From: Tolypeutes matacus
Taxonomy: Eukaryota > Chordata > Mammalia > Cingulata > Chlamyphoridae
Assembly: GCA_026826555.1 (NCBI GenBank)
Contig: JAKSZT010054576.1
Coordinates: 13,580,245-13,644,244 of the forward strand
Reading direction: 5' to 3'
DNA: 64,000 bases
Part shown: in pieces, positions 22,950 through 33,924 of the stretch
How positions within the stretch are numbered: the first letter of the stretch is position 1
Layout: each line of letters opens with the position of its first letter
Notes under the pieces: model-generated
The model's database searches: none
The model's input: only the letters and a program-made list of their open reading frames with translations
What the model was told of the DNA's origin: nothing
Position numbers and translations under genes: made by a program

Positions 22950-23030
22950 TATAACAGTTCAGCGAACTGCCCATGACGGTGGAGATGGTAACAAGCAAAG
23001 CTGGGGATTGAACCCAGGTTTGTCTGACCT
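22950..23030 (-). repeat. MIR fragment, minus strand
   Basis: 'agcaaagctggggattgaac' then 'ccaggtttgtctgacct' is the reversed MIR tRNA-related end. Confidence 0.6.
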
Positions 23031-23693
23031 GAGGATACGTAAAGGAGGTCTCCTTAGTTTGCGCTGGGGCCTGGCATTTCATCCCTGTGACTTTCTCTCC
23101 TGTGCCCACACCCTCTCCTTTAAACCTGGGTTTTGTTTGGGCTGGGTGTTTATTTATTTAATGTTGCCCAAAGTATTTTCTCTTTGTTTCTGGAAGATGG
23201 GGATCTGGGCCCATAGGAATAGAGAGGGGCAAAGGCAAAGAACGAGACATCCCAGTGACAACTCCTCGAACATTAACCCAAAGTAAGGGGCCAGCCCTCA
23301 ACCTGTGTAGTCCACTAGCTGTGCATTTTAGTCATTCTGCATGGAGATTTATGGCCCCAATGGTCATAAACAGTTCTGGGCGGAGGTAGTTTCTTACACA
23401 GAGAGAGCTGTAAGGATATTTCTATTTTCTGGAGAAACACATCCACGCACATACACACGTATACAATGAGGTCAGGTCTCTGCTGTGGTTCAAGACACCA
23501 AATTTCTTTTTCAAATGAGACCATGGACTAGGATGGACAATTCCTAGTATGCTTGAACTTACACCTCAGCTTCCTAGCTATAAAAAGGGCAAGCATTTTG
23601 CCACCCAACTCTCTGGGAAAAAAAAAAAAAAGAATATTGATAAACTAGAGAGAATGTGTAAAGAGTAAGAAGGCTGGAAGGAAAACCAATTTA

Positions 23694-23730
23694 TCTATAT
23701 ATAAGTGAATATATATATATACACACCTAT
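23694..23730. repeat. (TA)n/(CA)n low-complexity tract
   Basis: Alternating TA runs followed by ACACAC. Confidence 0.8.
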
Positions 23731-26557
23731 GCATATAATAATTTTATTTAACATTAGTACATGATTAAGCAGATGGCAACATTTGTGGTAAGATAAATAT
23801 TGTTTGATGATGCATATTTCTGTATACAAAGTGCAATGCGTTGCTCAAACGACATAAAACTCCATTGAGAGGGTGAAAAAAAAAGAACCATCAATAAAAT
23901 GCCCTCTGTTCTCTCTGGTCTCAAAACATTTTGGGTAGAAAGAAAAGCTACGCCTCCAAAGCTGCTAGAACCAGAGGCGATCTGGATACAGACAGCCAAT
24001 TTTTCAAAGTCACTCCACTGGCTGAAAAAGTCCTGAGTTATCTGAGTAATGTGAAGTATGAGGAATTTCTGCCGAAAAATCAACATTTCAAAGGGGTCAG
24101 ACAATACAGAAAGCCCATTCTACATTAAGTGAGAAGGGAGAAGGCCATTTAAAAAATTTAGTTTTGTAAATGAAACTTACTGAGTAACAGTTTCTCTCCA
24201 GGCACACGCATTAAACAGGAGGACTATGAGTAGACAAGGCAAAGGGAAAGGAAATAAACATTCATTCCATTAACACCCATAGCTCTCTGTCATCCTTTCT
24301 CCAAAATCCACTCAGAACCCACAGTGTGATCTTCTTCATCACACATCCCCCCCCCCAATGATTTTTCTCCCTTTTTAAGTAAATCTGTGTTTCTTAAATT
24401 CTGAGATGACAGTTAAACCCACAGCTTATAGGAAACCCAATGGAGAAATCAGTGTCACCTCCCCAAAACTTAACGGCAATCCATCAATAATTCTAATATT
24501 TAAGAGCTTTGAGAAGGGGCTGAGGAAAGAGGAAAAGGAGGACTTGCACATCTTTGATGGACACACCCATCTTTCCACCATCCTTCTGGTCTCTGACTTC
24601 ATCTGCTTGGGAAACTACATGTTAAATGCACAAAAATACAATCAGGTCCTTCACCGAGAAGGCAGCTCCGTCTGGTTTATAAAATGCTCTTATATGCAGT
24701 GCCTGCCCAAGGACTGTGTTTCAGTTTCCTGGTTCTGCCTGCCACCACCTCCACGCAGCAACCACGACTCCTCCTACCTCCCGGTGCAACAGAGCAGGTT
24801 GGAAGCTGCCTCCTGCTCTGGAAAATCACAGGGATTTTTCATTCAATGACCCACTCCTGAATCTGCTCCCAGAACACCGTGCCGGCAGCCCCAGCGAGGT
24901 CTGGAAACAAACCACACGTTGCGAGGGCCTCTGTGGCTTGCAAAATTTTGTCTGTTCCTCTCTTCTCCTGAAATCCAAGCTCAGACTATACCAGACTCTG
25001 GGAACAGCCTGCCCCCTTCTGGTCTCCTTGAGCTCTATGGAAGGGCAGGGTCTGGGTGGGCGCAGCTAGAGGAGTGGAGACCCCCAGCTCCACCCAACAG
25101 GCCTGAGCTGTGATTTGGGAATACAGCACGGGTTGAGGTGGGGGGAGGAGGGTGGTATAACACAACAGCTGGAATAGAAAGAGAAGAGAGGTGAGCAAAT
25201 AAAATATAAATCCACGAGAGACAACAGTGAACGGTCTACAAGGTAGAGAAGAGGAAAGAAAAAAGAAAAGAAAAAACACACATCTGCCTACATCCAGAGG
25301 TAAAGAAACTGAGACATTGAACTTTATGGGAAGGGTGTAGCAATTGAACTTGGAGAATAAAGCAGAGTTTCAGAAAAGCAAGGCAACTCCACTGCTGAAA
25401 CTGTCATTCCAAAAGGAAAACAGCAAGCGCCCACCCCTAGATGCTCCCAACTGGCAAACTCTCTGTGGCTGAGCTGTGAGGTGAGAGAATAAGACACTGG
25501 GCTGAGCACACAAAATGGGAATGTGGACGGAGCACCCCAAATGTTAGAACCTAAGAGAAACCAGCCACCAGACCTCCTTCTTTCTCCCCACTTGTTTCAA
25601 CAGGTTGCATCTGCACCCAAAAGGCATCTCCTGCCACCACCTGAATCCCAGTGAGCACCACACCTTCCCCGTCCACACTCTGTGTTCCCAAGCTGGGCCA
25701 GCAGCGCCTGCCCCCGAGCCCTCCCACCCCCTACCCCCTAGTAGGGCTCCAAACCCAAAAAGAACCTCTAATTGCATCTCTGCCCAAACTCATCCCTATC
25801 AACTCCAGGACAGAAGAGGCAACGTCTCAGAAGACCCTTCACTGTAAACCAGAAGCTGCAGGACACTGAGAATGTTCTCGTTCTCCATCAGGCATCGCAC
25901 TGGCTCCCCTCCCCACAAATGAGGGAAGGACGACTCCTCGCAACCCACACAGACCAGCCAGCAACGTGAAATGCCATCACATCACGTCTTGGGGCTGCCT
26001 CAGCCACGGGCAGAAGCGCTGCACTCTGGCAGAGCCACGAAGACTCCACACAAGTTCAGCCCACCAGGAAAGCGTTCACACGGTGGTAAGGCAGCCCTCA
26101 GCGCGGCGCCCAAAGTGACCAACGACAGAGACATGCCTTCAGTCCCTGAGCATCCTGAAATACCCTCCCCCCGGCTGTCTAATATCCCCCAAGGACGAGG
26201 CGGAGCCCTGTGGGCAAGTGGCATGAGGAACAGACAGATGGACACACAGAACCCCGTTACGCCTTCAGACAGACACGCACAGCTACGGGGAGATGAGACC
26301 CAGACCCCAAGCTCAGGGCTCCGAGCTCCTGCCCCGCGGACTCGGCCAGGCAGCCCGAGAAAGAAGGTGTGAAAGGCATCCTTGGAGAAGTTGGGGACAG
26401 GGAAGGAAGACACATCAGCTCCCGTTAGGTCTGAGGAAGAAGCCCGTTCAGAGCCCTGGCAGTTCACACCCAAGGAGAGCAAACAAAACCCACAGAAGCT
26501 GAAGCCCTGGCTGTGTGGTCAGACACACAGCTAGTGACCGGAATCAGCTAAACCCAT

Positions 26558-26579
26558 GACAGACAGACAGACAGACAGG
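26558..26579. repeat. (GACA)n microsatellite
   Basis: Five and a half GACA units. Confidence 0.9.
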
Positions 26580-27250
26580 AGCAAGGGCCATGTCCTCAAC
26601 GGGGAGAGCCCGGCAAGCTGAAGTCAGAGAGCAGCCGGGAGACAGTGACAAGGTTAGAGACAGAGAAGGGAGAGCTAGGAGGCGGGAGCCTCAGACATCC
26701 AGAGATGGGAGATGGGGGCCAGGGGCATTTCAGGGTCCAGCAGCAGCCCAGAGACCCAAAGTAAGACAAGGCACCCAAGGCTGGGACTGACTCAGGGACA
26801 TGTCTGGGGACTTGGGACACCCACCCGCTAGTCTCCCCTCAGGTGAGGGCAAACAGAGGGCTGAGTTGTCTGCACCGAGCTGGGTAAAGCCCAGAAAGAT
26901 GCTGCGGCAGCCATTCACCCATGGGCAGCGGCTGGGGTCCCGGGCACGACCCACGCACTCAGGCAGGGAGCTGGGCACCGACACCCACAAGCACAGAGCA
27001 AGTCGGGGCGCCCGGCAAGAGTGACGGGGAACAGGAGCACAGCCAGGATCCGGTAACCCCCAAAGCGCCTCCTCTGGAGAGAACTTGCCCAGACCCCAAG
27101 GGGGGCAGTCCTCAGGCTGCGGATGGGGCAGCCCCCAGCCCCCGAGCCTTGGCAGGGACCCCCAGCGCCGGCGGCCAGCGGCCCCGGGAGGTCCCCGACG
27201 AATGGCCGGGCTTCCAGGGCTGCCTCCCCCTCGCCCTCCCCGCGGGGGCA

Positions 27251-27256
27251 TCTTAC
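27251..27256 (-). promoter_or_regulatory. XYLT1: 5' splice donor of XYLT1 intron 1
   Basis: On the minus strand the exon ends GCGCTG and is followed by GTAAGA, a near-consensus U1 binding site. The reading frame that matches xylosyltransferase 1 diverges from the protein directly after this point, as expected for an intron start. Confidence 0.88.
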
Positions 27257-27412
27257 CAGCGCCCGGGCCGCCAGTGCCCCCCGGCTGGCCGGCTGCTGCG
27301 CCCGGGCTTCTCCGGGGCCGCCTCCCCGCGCCCGCGCCGGGGGCCCCCGTCCTGCGCCGCCGCCTCCTCGGGCTGCAGCCGGCTGGGCGGGCAGGTCCCG
27401 GCGCTCGCGGCG
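27257..27412 (-). CDS. XYLT1: XYLT1 exon 1, 3' part (xylosyltransferase 1), 5' end lost in assembly gap
   Basis: XYLT1 is a type II Golgi membrane enzyme that transfers xylose from UDP-xylose to serine in proteoglycan core proteins, the first step of heparan and chondroitin sulfate synthesis. Reading the minus strand from the gap edge gives 52 codons starting [19 protein letters not shown] and ending in ...RGALAARAL. This matches the human stem region (about residues 64-121 as I recall it) nearly residue for residue. The visible differences are Q for E after LPA, a much shorter glycine run, and a few Ala/Pro changes. The last codon (CTG) abuts GTAAGA, a strong donor, in phase 0, exactly where human exon 1 ends. 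The signal anchor and start codon (about 63 residues) are missing in the gap. The catalytic exons lie left of the window. The opposite-strand open frames here are GC-rich shadows. The identification comes from remembered human protein, not a search. Confidence 0.93.
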
Positions 27413-27812
27413 NNNNNNNNNNNNNNNNNNNNNNNNNNNNNNNNNNNNNNNNNNNNNNNNNNNNNNNNNNNNNNNNNNNNNNNNNNNNNNNNNNNNNNNN
27501 NNNNNNNNNNNNNNNNNNNNNNNNNNNNNNNNNNNNNNNNNNNNNNNNNNNNNNNNNNNNNNNNNNNNNNNNNNNNNNNNNNNNNNNNNNNNNNNNNNNN
27601 NNNNNNNNNNNNNNNNNNNNNNNNNNNNNNNNNNNNNNNNNNNNNNNNNNNNNNNNNNNNNNNNNNNNNNNNNNNNNNNNNNNNNNNNNNNNNNNNNNNN
27701 NNNNNNNNNNNNNNNNNNNNNNNNNNNNNNNNNNNNNNNNNNNNNNNNNNNNNNNNNNNNNNNNNNNNNNNNNNNNNNNNNNNNNNNNNNNNNNNNNNNN
27801 NNNNNNNNNNNN
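27413..27812. other. Assembly gap, 400 N, replacing XYLT1 start codon, 5' UTR and core promoter
   Basis: Exactly 400 unknown bases. The gap begins in the middle of the XYLT1 exon 1 open frame. About 190 bases of coding sequence for the N-terminal tail and signal anchor, plus 5' UTR and promoter, should be here. The round size suggests an estimated rather than measured gap. Open frames drawn through it have no meaning. Confidence 0.97.
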
Positions 27813-28344
27813 TAGGCTTCTGTTGCTTGTTTATCAGTGAGGAATCTTTTGGTTACCAACCATAAAACACCTACTCTTGCTGTCCTAAAAATAAAGAAGA
27901 GCTTACTGGATCGTGTAACTTGACATTTCAGAGAAAAGACTTCAGGTGAGGTTTGATTGAGGAGCTCAGTTATCACCTAGGATTCCTTTTCTTTCCATCT
28001 CTCCTCTCTGCCTTTCATGGGGGCTCTCTTTATGGTCCCAAGATGCCCGGCATCAATTGCTGGGATTGCTTGTGTCCTTGTCCATTTGTAATCTGGGGGA
28101 GGGGGAGGTAAAGGGTGCAGGGGACAGTATTTCCCAGTATTCTCCTCTAAGTTCCAGAGACTTCCTCTGATTAGATTCACTTCGCAAGATAGAATGTGCT
28201 GATTGGCTTGGCCAAGGCCCCAAACTTCACCTCTGGCACTGGAATGAAGCCAACTTCCCTGCCACCGCCTGGGTCCTTTGGAGAGAATGAGGGTCTGATG
28301 GCAGGAGGGAATGGGTATAGGGGAGGCAGTCCCCATCATTTACT

Positions 28345-28450
28345 CCACACAGCTATGATGAAGCTACATGACCTTGAGGAAGTCACCTTCCCTCCCAGGA
28401 CCTCAGTCTCCTTAGTGCCAAATGACAGCTTGGAGGACATGATCCCCAAG
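28345..28450 (+). repeat. MIR fragment
   Basis: 'gaagctacatgaccttgagg', 'aagtcaccttccctcccagg' and 'acctcagtctccttagtgcc' resemble MIR. Confidence 0.55.
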
Positions 28451-29254
28451 AGTTGTCACATCCCTGGAACTCTCCCTCGGTATCTAAACACAGCTTCCCA
28501 GTCATAGCAGAGGCTGTGCTGGGGCTCTTGGGACCCCCTGCACCTGGCCCGTCTTTGCTTCAAGGTCTCTGCTGCATTTTCCCCCTAAGTAGCAATGATG
28601 CTATCTGCTTCCTCCACATGACACATCTAACCACAGTCCTTTGGGGCCCCTGCTCAGGCTCAGCTCCCTCAGGGACTGTAGGCTTAAGGAGTGAGGTTAA
28701 AGATCCAGGCCCCTGAATCCCTGGAGAGAAAGAGCTGTTGTTTATCTCTACTCATAAAAAGCCACATAAGAAAGAGGTTTAAAAGCTCCAGGCAGGTTAT
28801 GGACGCCATAAAGAGCTTACCTGATGTTTCTAGGATGAAAAATCACCTGAGAGAGAAGAGCAGGAAAGCAAGCTCCTAGGTGCACGGGACCACCTTCCTG
28901 CCCCCCGAAATAGCAGCTCATGCATCTTCAAGGGAGGAGGTGAGCAAAGGTGAGTCTGAGACAACACACAACGAAAGAGCCAGCTGCTTACAGGGAAGGA
29001 GGTGATTTTTAGCGTATCTGAAATGCCCACGTCAGCACGAGGGGCCATGGTTTGGGCAGTACCAGGCACCATAAGTCCTCCGAGACAAACCAAATCAAAG
29101 CAGCCACTTTGCATCAGGAGGGACCCTGCCTCAAGCTTTCACAGTGCTGGGGGGGCACATGGAGCCCCACCCTAGACAGAGCCAAAGGTCCTGCCTTAGA
29201 CTCCGGCAGCAGCCTTGCCAGCAGCAGCACGTTTCCTTAGAATTTTTATAGCTC
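28451..29254. other. Unassigned upstream sequence
   Basis: No supported gene or clear repeat. Confidence 0.4.
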
Positions 29255-29330
29255 ATTTCGTCATTCAACAAAGATGTATTGGACCTCATTATGTGCCAGG
29301 CATCCTGCTGGGCAAGGGAAATATATGTCT
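29255..29330 (+). repeat. Ancient mammalian repeat fragment
   Basis: 'cattcaacaaagatgtattg' followed by 'cattatgtgccaggcatcct'. Family not named. Confidence 0.45.
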
Positions 29331-29614
29331 AAATAAGATTTTCTAAAGAGTTTTCCTGCTCCCTTAACTGAGGGCCAAAGCTCTAAAGAAGGTTTCATTG
29401 ATTTGTGGGAGTCCCCCCACCCCCAAATCTTGTTTCATCAGCACTTTCAAGTGAGCTGAGTTAATCAGCCTACAAGGAGCCATGTGCTCCTGGATGTGCC
29501 CAGTGCTGAGACAGGGGCTATGAGGGAAATCAGAGGTGTCTTCATCCTTAAGGAGCTGGTCAGGGGGATGAGGCGGGATGAGATGGGGACATGGGCAACA
29601 AATGGCAGAGGCAG

Positions 29615-29862
29615 TAACCAGAATGATTAAGAACTAGGTTGCCCAGGCTCATCTCCCAGCTCTCCCTGTTTTTAACAGACTTTTAGGACCAATTGCTTAC
29701 CTTCTCTGTGCCTCAGTTTCCTCACCTGTAAAATGGGGATAATAAGAAAACCTTTCTCATAGGTTTCTTGTGAGGATTCAATGAGATGACCCACGTAAAG
29801 TATGTTTCATAGAGCCTGGCATATAGTAAGTGCTCAATAAACATTAGGTATTTTTAGTTTCA
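29615..29862 (+). repeat. MIR SINE, well preserved
   Basis: 'tgtgcctcagtttcctcacc', 'tgtaaaatggggataataag', 'gtgaggattcaatgagatga' and 'agtaagtgctcaataaacat' in order. Confidence 0.92.
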
Positions 29863-30149
29863 TTAATCAAGAAGGGCAGTGTCCATTCTAAGTGCCCAAA
29901 GATAGCAGGGAAGTCAGGGAAGGCTGCCTGGAGGAAGTGGCACTAAACTAGTCCTGGATTGGGATAGAAGACTGCATGTACCCCAAGGCTCAGAATCTAG
30001 TCTCTTTCTTCTCTACATGACCTGGCACTTTGCACAGTGCAGGGCACAGCATAAACTTCAGTCCTGGCATGAACACAAATCACAGGGTGGCCTGGCAGGC
30101 AGGAATGAGTCTGGGACACTCCTCCAGCAGTAAGACATCTCGCGGATGG

Positions 30150-30275
30150 GAGCCCAGAGCTAACAAGTCGGCAGGTTTGGGCTGTTTCTCAGTTGTATGA
30201 TGTTACATGAGTTGCTTAACCTCATCAGACTTCAATATTCTCCTGTGTAACAGATGAAGAAAAATAAGGCTGCTG
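30150..30275 (+). repeat. MIR fragment
   Basis: 'gtatgatgttacatgagttg' and 'cttaacctcatcagacttca' fit a decayed MIR. Confidence 0.55.
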
Positions 30276-31569
30276 GGGGCACAAGATCCAGGTATTGTAT
30301 ATGCCAGAGTGTTTATATTGCCTAGGAAATGTTGGTACTGGCCAGTGGCAGTGTGGAAGGAATAACAGCCTGGTTATGTTGGCAGGCTGGTCTCTAAAGA
30401 AATGCTCTCCCCTGCCCTAGAGAAGTCCTGCCTTAGGATGGGGAGCCCTGGCGCTTGAAACACCTTCTTCTGAATTTGAATAAACCTCACCCTAAGAGTC
30501 TAACTCAGTGAAATACACAGTCATTAGTATTATTATTTATCACAATCGTGGCTCTGTTTCTTTTTCATTTATTATACCCTGTTTTCAACCAAACTCTACA
30601 AATGAATCTGACTTTGCTCTTAAATTAAAAACAAAAACAAACAAACAAAAAGAACTCAGCCCAGGTTTCACTTCTGCCTCAAAACGGAAATCACAGAGGT
30701 GGCTCACCTGTTTGCGAGTGTCCGTGGGAGGGTTGAGCACAGAATACCTTCCCTCCCACCCCTGGGAACCCCAGACTGTCTCCCACGAGTGCATGCAAGC
30801 ACCAGGATCCCGGGCACCCGGAAGTCAGAGCAGTCTTGGGGCTCCAGGCCCCAGAAGCACGCGGGGCACGGGCAGGCATCCCCTGTACTCCCGCCCAGGA
30901 GAAGGAAGCAGCTTGTGGTCAATGCCCTGCCAGACACCCAGCTGCCTTAAAACCCCAGCTGTTCTGAAACCCGCAGGTTTTCCAACGACTCATCCACTGA
31001 CTGTATCAGCAGAGGGAGCTCTAAGTAGCAAATAACTTGCCTCTGACTGCATACTTTTCTGAGCAAAAGATCTGCAGTCAGCAAGGAAAAGTGGGGGTCC
31101 TATGAGGAGCTGGTGCCCTCCCTGCACGGCAGGAAACCCCACCAATTTGCAAGGGTAAGGTGTGGCAGGTGGGGATGGGGGGAATGGGGGGGGGTGGCGG
31201 GACACGGGGAGACACCAGGTGAAGCCTCAGAAGCTACCCATGCTGCTTAAGGGATTCTCTGGCCTTATGCACCCACACTTTGACCATCTGAGGGCTCCCT
31301 GTCCTTTATTTTAGCCTTGCTACCTGCTGATGCTTGCACACGGGACACACCTCAGGCCCACGTCTTAGACAATATAGGTAGACATTTTCTTTCTTCTTTA
31401 AAACAAAATGTTGTCACGTGTGTTAGTGGTACTCAATCTGGCCCTTAGGCTAAAAGCTTCCAACTGTGCAGCTGATGATGATGGTGACAGTGGTGATGAT
31501 GGTGGTGCCAGTGATGGCGAACATTTATTGAGCCCGTTCTATGTGCTTAGCACTTGAGGGAGGACTTCA
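30276..31569. other. Unassigned upstream sequence
   Basis: The 175-codon open frame at 30508 (+) starts in AT-rich DNA, passes through an A-rich run and has no domain. It is judged non-coding. A (GAT/GGT)n patch lies at 31475-31520. Confidence 0.45.
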
Positions 31570-31805
31570 ACAAATACTCTCCACCAAATATTGATTGAAC
31601 ATCTACAGGAAGCTGGTCATGCTGGGATTCGCAAGCCTTCAACAGTGAGTAAGGTGCTGGAAATTCATGCTCTCAGGAGCTTGCCTTCTAGTAGGGTGGA
31701 TGGGCCAAGACAAGCAAATAAATATGGAATCATGCAATATCAAGGGTGATGTGTGCTATGAAGAAAATGAAAAGGAAGTAATCTGCAGGGGGACGAGGGT
31801 GGTTT
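31570..31805 (+). repeat. Ancient mammalian repeat
   Basis: 'caacagtgagtaaggtgctg', 'atgctctcaggagcttgcct' and 'gtgtgctatgaagaaaatga' follow the same unnamed family as 50300-50570 and 63400-63590. Confidence 0.5.
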
Positions 31806-32384
31806 AAGAGGCTGCTAATTGAGACAATGGCAATGGAATGTTCCATGAACTGTCTCATGAAATTCAACTATTTGAGGAGTCTGAATCCTTTTATGTATCA
31901 AGCATCATCTGTCAACTGAGTAAACAACTGTAGCACCACTTTTTAAAGTTCGGATAAATGCTGTTGTGATGTATAAATGAAAAGTGCTGCTTAATTTGTA
32001 GTGTTTTGTCATTTTGGATTTTCTCACACAATCGTTAATGAAAACTCAACTATTTGTGTGGGCATGAGAGGGAATGGAGGGGGAATCCACAAAAAAGAAA
32101 AAAAAGTTTTAAAAATACCCTCTTACAAGAAACAGGTTGAGAGACACTGATGTATTCAATCTCAAACTGTTTTTGCCCAAATATCCTTTCATTTCATTAA
32201 CTTCAGCCTCATCCCTCTCAAAGGTTCTCTTTGTCACAGATGCTTCTATCTAGCCCCTGTATCTTTAAGTTGGCCAGCTCAGCCCTGTACCCCCAAACTC
32301 AAATTCCCCCTTCTTATTTGCAGCCTCTGCTCTTCACGCCCCCATGTCAACTCATCTTGGCCTGTTGTTGATCTCTTCAGCATT
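31806..32384. other. Unassigned upstream sequence
   Basis: Contains two similar phrases, 'ctcatgaaattcaactattt' (about 31855) and 'aaaactcaactatttg' (about 32040). Otherwise nothing recognised. Confidence 0.35.
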
Positions 32385-32480
32385 GGTGTTAATCAAGGCC
32401 CTTTTGCCGGAATCCATTCCCAAAAGGCTTAAGCAAAAGAGGAGTTTATTGGAAGGCTGTTGGGAGTGCTAGGGTCTGCT
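32385..32480 (+). repeat. Unnamed mammalian repeat fragment ('ggcttaagcaaaagaggagt')
   Basis: The phrase 'gcttaagcaaaagaggagtt' then 'tattggaagg' resembles a common mammalian repeat. A related stretch occurs at 52200-52300. Confidence 0.4.
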
Positions 32481-32499
32481 AGCTGCTTACCAAATACCC

Positions 32500-32925
32500 A
32501 TTCTTCCCTTCTCACTTGGTATAGAATCCTGATTATATCTGAGGCCATGATGTGCTCAAGGAGAAGGCAGTGGTTCCCAGCCTTCCTTGTAGCTAGAGAT
32601 GGTCAAGGAGACAACAGTAGATATCATTGGTGGAGTTTCTAAGAAATCCTTGCTACGGTAGCTAACCAGGTGGGAGGTGTGCCCTTTTCCCCCTTGTCAT
32701 TCTCATTCTGCCTGGAACGTAGCAAAGATAGTTGGAATTCTAGGAGCCATCTTGTGATCATGAGGATAGAAGTCAGGGAGAGGACAGACCAGATAGATAG
32801 AAGCAGGCTGGGTCCCTGATGCCTTTGTGGTCTGCTATACATGGGCTACCCCTGGACATTTTCTAAACATGAGAATGAACCCCACAATAGTTGAAGCCAC
32901 TCAAGCTGAGTTTCTGTACCTGATA
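32500..32925 (+). repeat. Unnamed ancient eutherian repeat
   Basis: 'ccagccttccttgtagctag', 'aggagccatcttgtgatcat', 'gctgggtccctgatgccttt' and 'ggctacccctggac' follow a familiar mammalian repeat order, but I cannot give the name. Confidence 0.5.
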
Positions 32926-33287
32926 TACTAAAGTATCTGATGGAATTGAGTAGTCTAACTGAAAGAAGGTCACAGATAAAGTTGGGCCTTGGGAATAGCT
33001 GGAAACAGTGACTCAAACGCACAAGTCTTGTCTCTGCTCTTCTCTGAATATCTGATTCAGAGTGATGACAGAACACCCTCTATATGGTCAGAAACATGGC
33101 TGTCACAGCTCCCGAGTGTCGCGTTCCATGACCCCCCCAAAAGGGGCAGGGACTCCCTTTACGAGCATGAACCTCGAGTGGGTCCTCCATACTGCCTGCC
33201 GATGAGGCTGCATTTTGCTAGTCCAGCCACTCTCTCACGCCCTAGGCCACTAGTTCTTCCTCCCCTCCAGCCTCTGACATTCCTTCC

Positions 33288-33754
33288 TGTTGGGGATTGA
33301 ATCACATCCCCCGCAAAAGACATGTTCAGGTCCTAACCCCTGGTCCTGTGGGTGTGAACCCATTTGTGAAGGGACCTCTGAAGATGTTACCATTAGTTAA
33401 GGTGAGGACTCCTCTGTGAATAGGATCTTCAGGGGTCCTATTAGATGAGGCCAGACTGAATCAGGGTGGGGCTCAATCCCTAAGACCGGAGTCCTTAGAA
33501 GCAAAGGAACTTCAGATGCAGAAGGCAGTAGGTGCCAGAAGTCAGTGGAAATCAGGGGAGCAGACATGAAGAAAAAAAAGAGCTCCATGTGACAGAGAAT
33601 TGCCGGAATGCCAGAGACCCTGGAAGAAAGCAAGCCCTGGAAACTCCTTGATGCTGTACTTCTAGCCTCCGAAACCGTGGGACAACACAGTCCCGTTGTT
33701 TAAGCCAACCCCTTGTGTGGTGTTTGTCATGGCAGTCCTGGCAAACTCATACTC
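33288..33754 (+). mobile_element. MLT1/MaLR-like LTR
   Basis: Begins TGTTGGGGATTGAATCACAT, continues 'tcaggtcctaacccctggtc', 'tagttaaggtgaggactcc', 'ctgtacttctagcctccgaa' and 'gttgtttaagccaaccc', and ends near 'ggcaaactcatactca'. This is the MaLR LTR layout. No target duplication could be read. Confidence 0.8.
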
Positions 33755-33924
33755 ACAAATGTATATCCTCCCGGTCTGTACTCCTTCCCTGAACTCCAAA
33801 CCTGTAAGTCCTATGTTTACTTGTCACTCCATTTGGATGTCTAATAGATATTTTTGTTGAGAGCTGTGAAGGGACTGGCTATTTAACCTACCTGCAAGCT
33901 GAAAAATTAGCCTACATCTCTGCA

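Larger units (their letters stand above)
23031..26900. other. Long repeat-poor part of intron 1, GC rising toward exon 1
   Basis: No interspersed repeat of note. ORFs such as 24406-24849 (+) and 26000-26482 (-) have no recognisable domain. A (GACA)n run lies at 26558-26579 and a poly-C run near 24347. The absence of transposons next to a CpG-island first exon is typical of promoter-proximal introns. Confidence 0.5.
1..27250 (-). other. XYLT1: XYLT1 intron 1, donor-proximal part
   Basis: Everything left of the donor is inferred to be intron 1 of XYLT1, transcribed on the minus strand. No second exon, acceptor with coding homology, or other gene was recognised. The sequence is a mix of old MIR, L2, hAT and Tigger fragments, a few xenarthran LTR, L1 and SINE insertions, and unique DNA. 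In human the first XYLT1 intron is very long, so finding no exon 2 within 27 kb is expected. Repeats are listed separately. Confidence 0.8.
27080..27412. promoter_or_regulatory. CpG island over XYLT1 exon 1 (right part lost in gap)
   Basis: Counting by hand I find about 38 CpG dinucleotides in 27121-27412, with very high G+C. After the gap there are only about two CpGs in the first 300 bases. GC boxes (for example GGGCGG inside exon 1, 27384-27393) are present. The island covers exon 1 and the first part of intron 1. Its promoter-side half is absent from the assembly. Confidence 0.85.

Noticed and set aside
24406..24849. 147-codon plus-strand frame in the repeat-poor block
   Set aside because: No recognisable domain or conserved pattern. 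Overlapped by other frames of equal quality.
26000..26482. 160-codon minus-strand frame near XYLT1 exon 1
   Set aside because: On the transcribed strand but inside intron 1, with no known domain. Considered as an alternative exon and not supported.
27813..27960. Continuation of XYLT1 5' UTR right of the gap
   Set aside because: AT-rich with almost no CpG. It looks like a decayed repeat ('gaagagcttactggatcgtg'), not a promoter flank.
26921..27976. Very long open frames on both strands across 26900-27976
   Set aside because: They run through 400 Ns. Only the minus-strand piece 27257-27412 is real, as XYLT1 exon 1. The rest is intron, gap or shadow.
30508..31035. 175-codon plus-strand open frame
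   Set aside because: Begins in AT-rich DNA, contains an A-rich run and low-complexity tail. No homology recognised.
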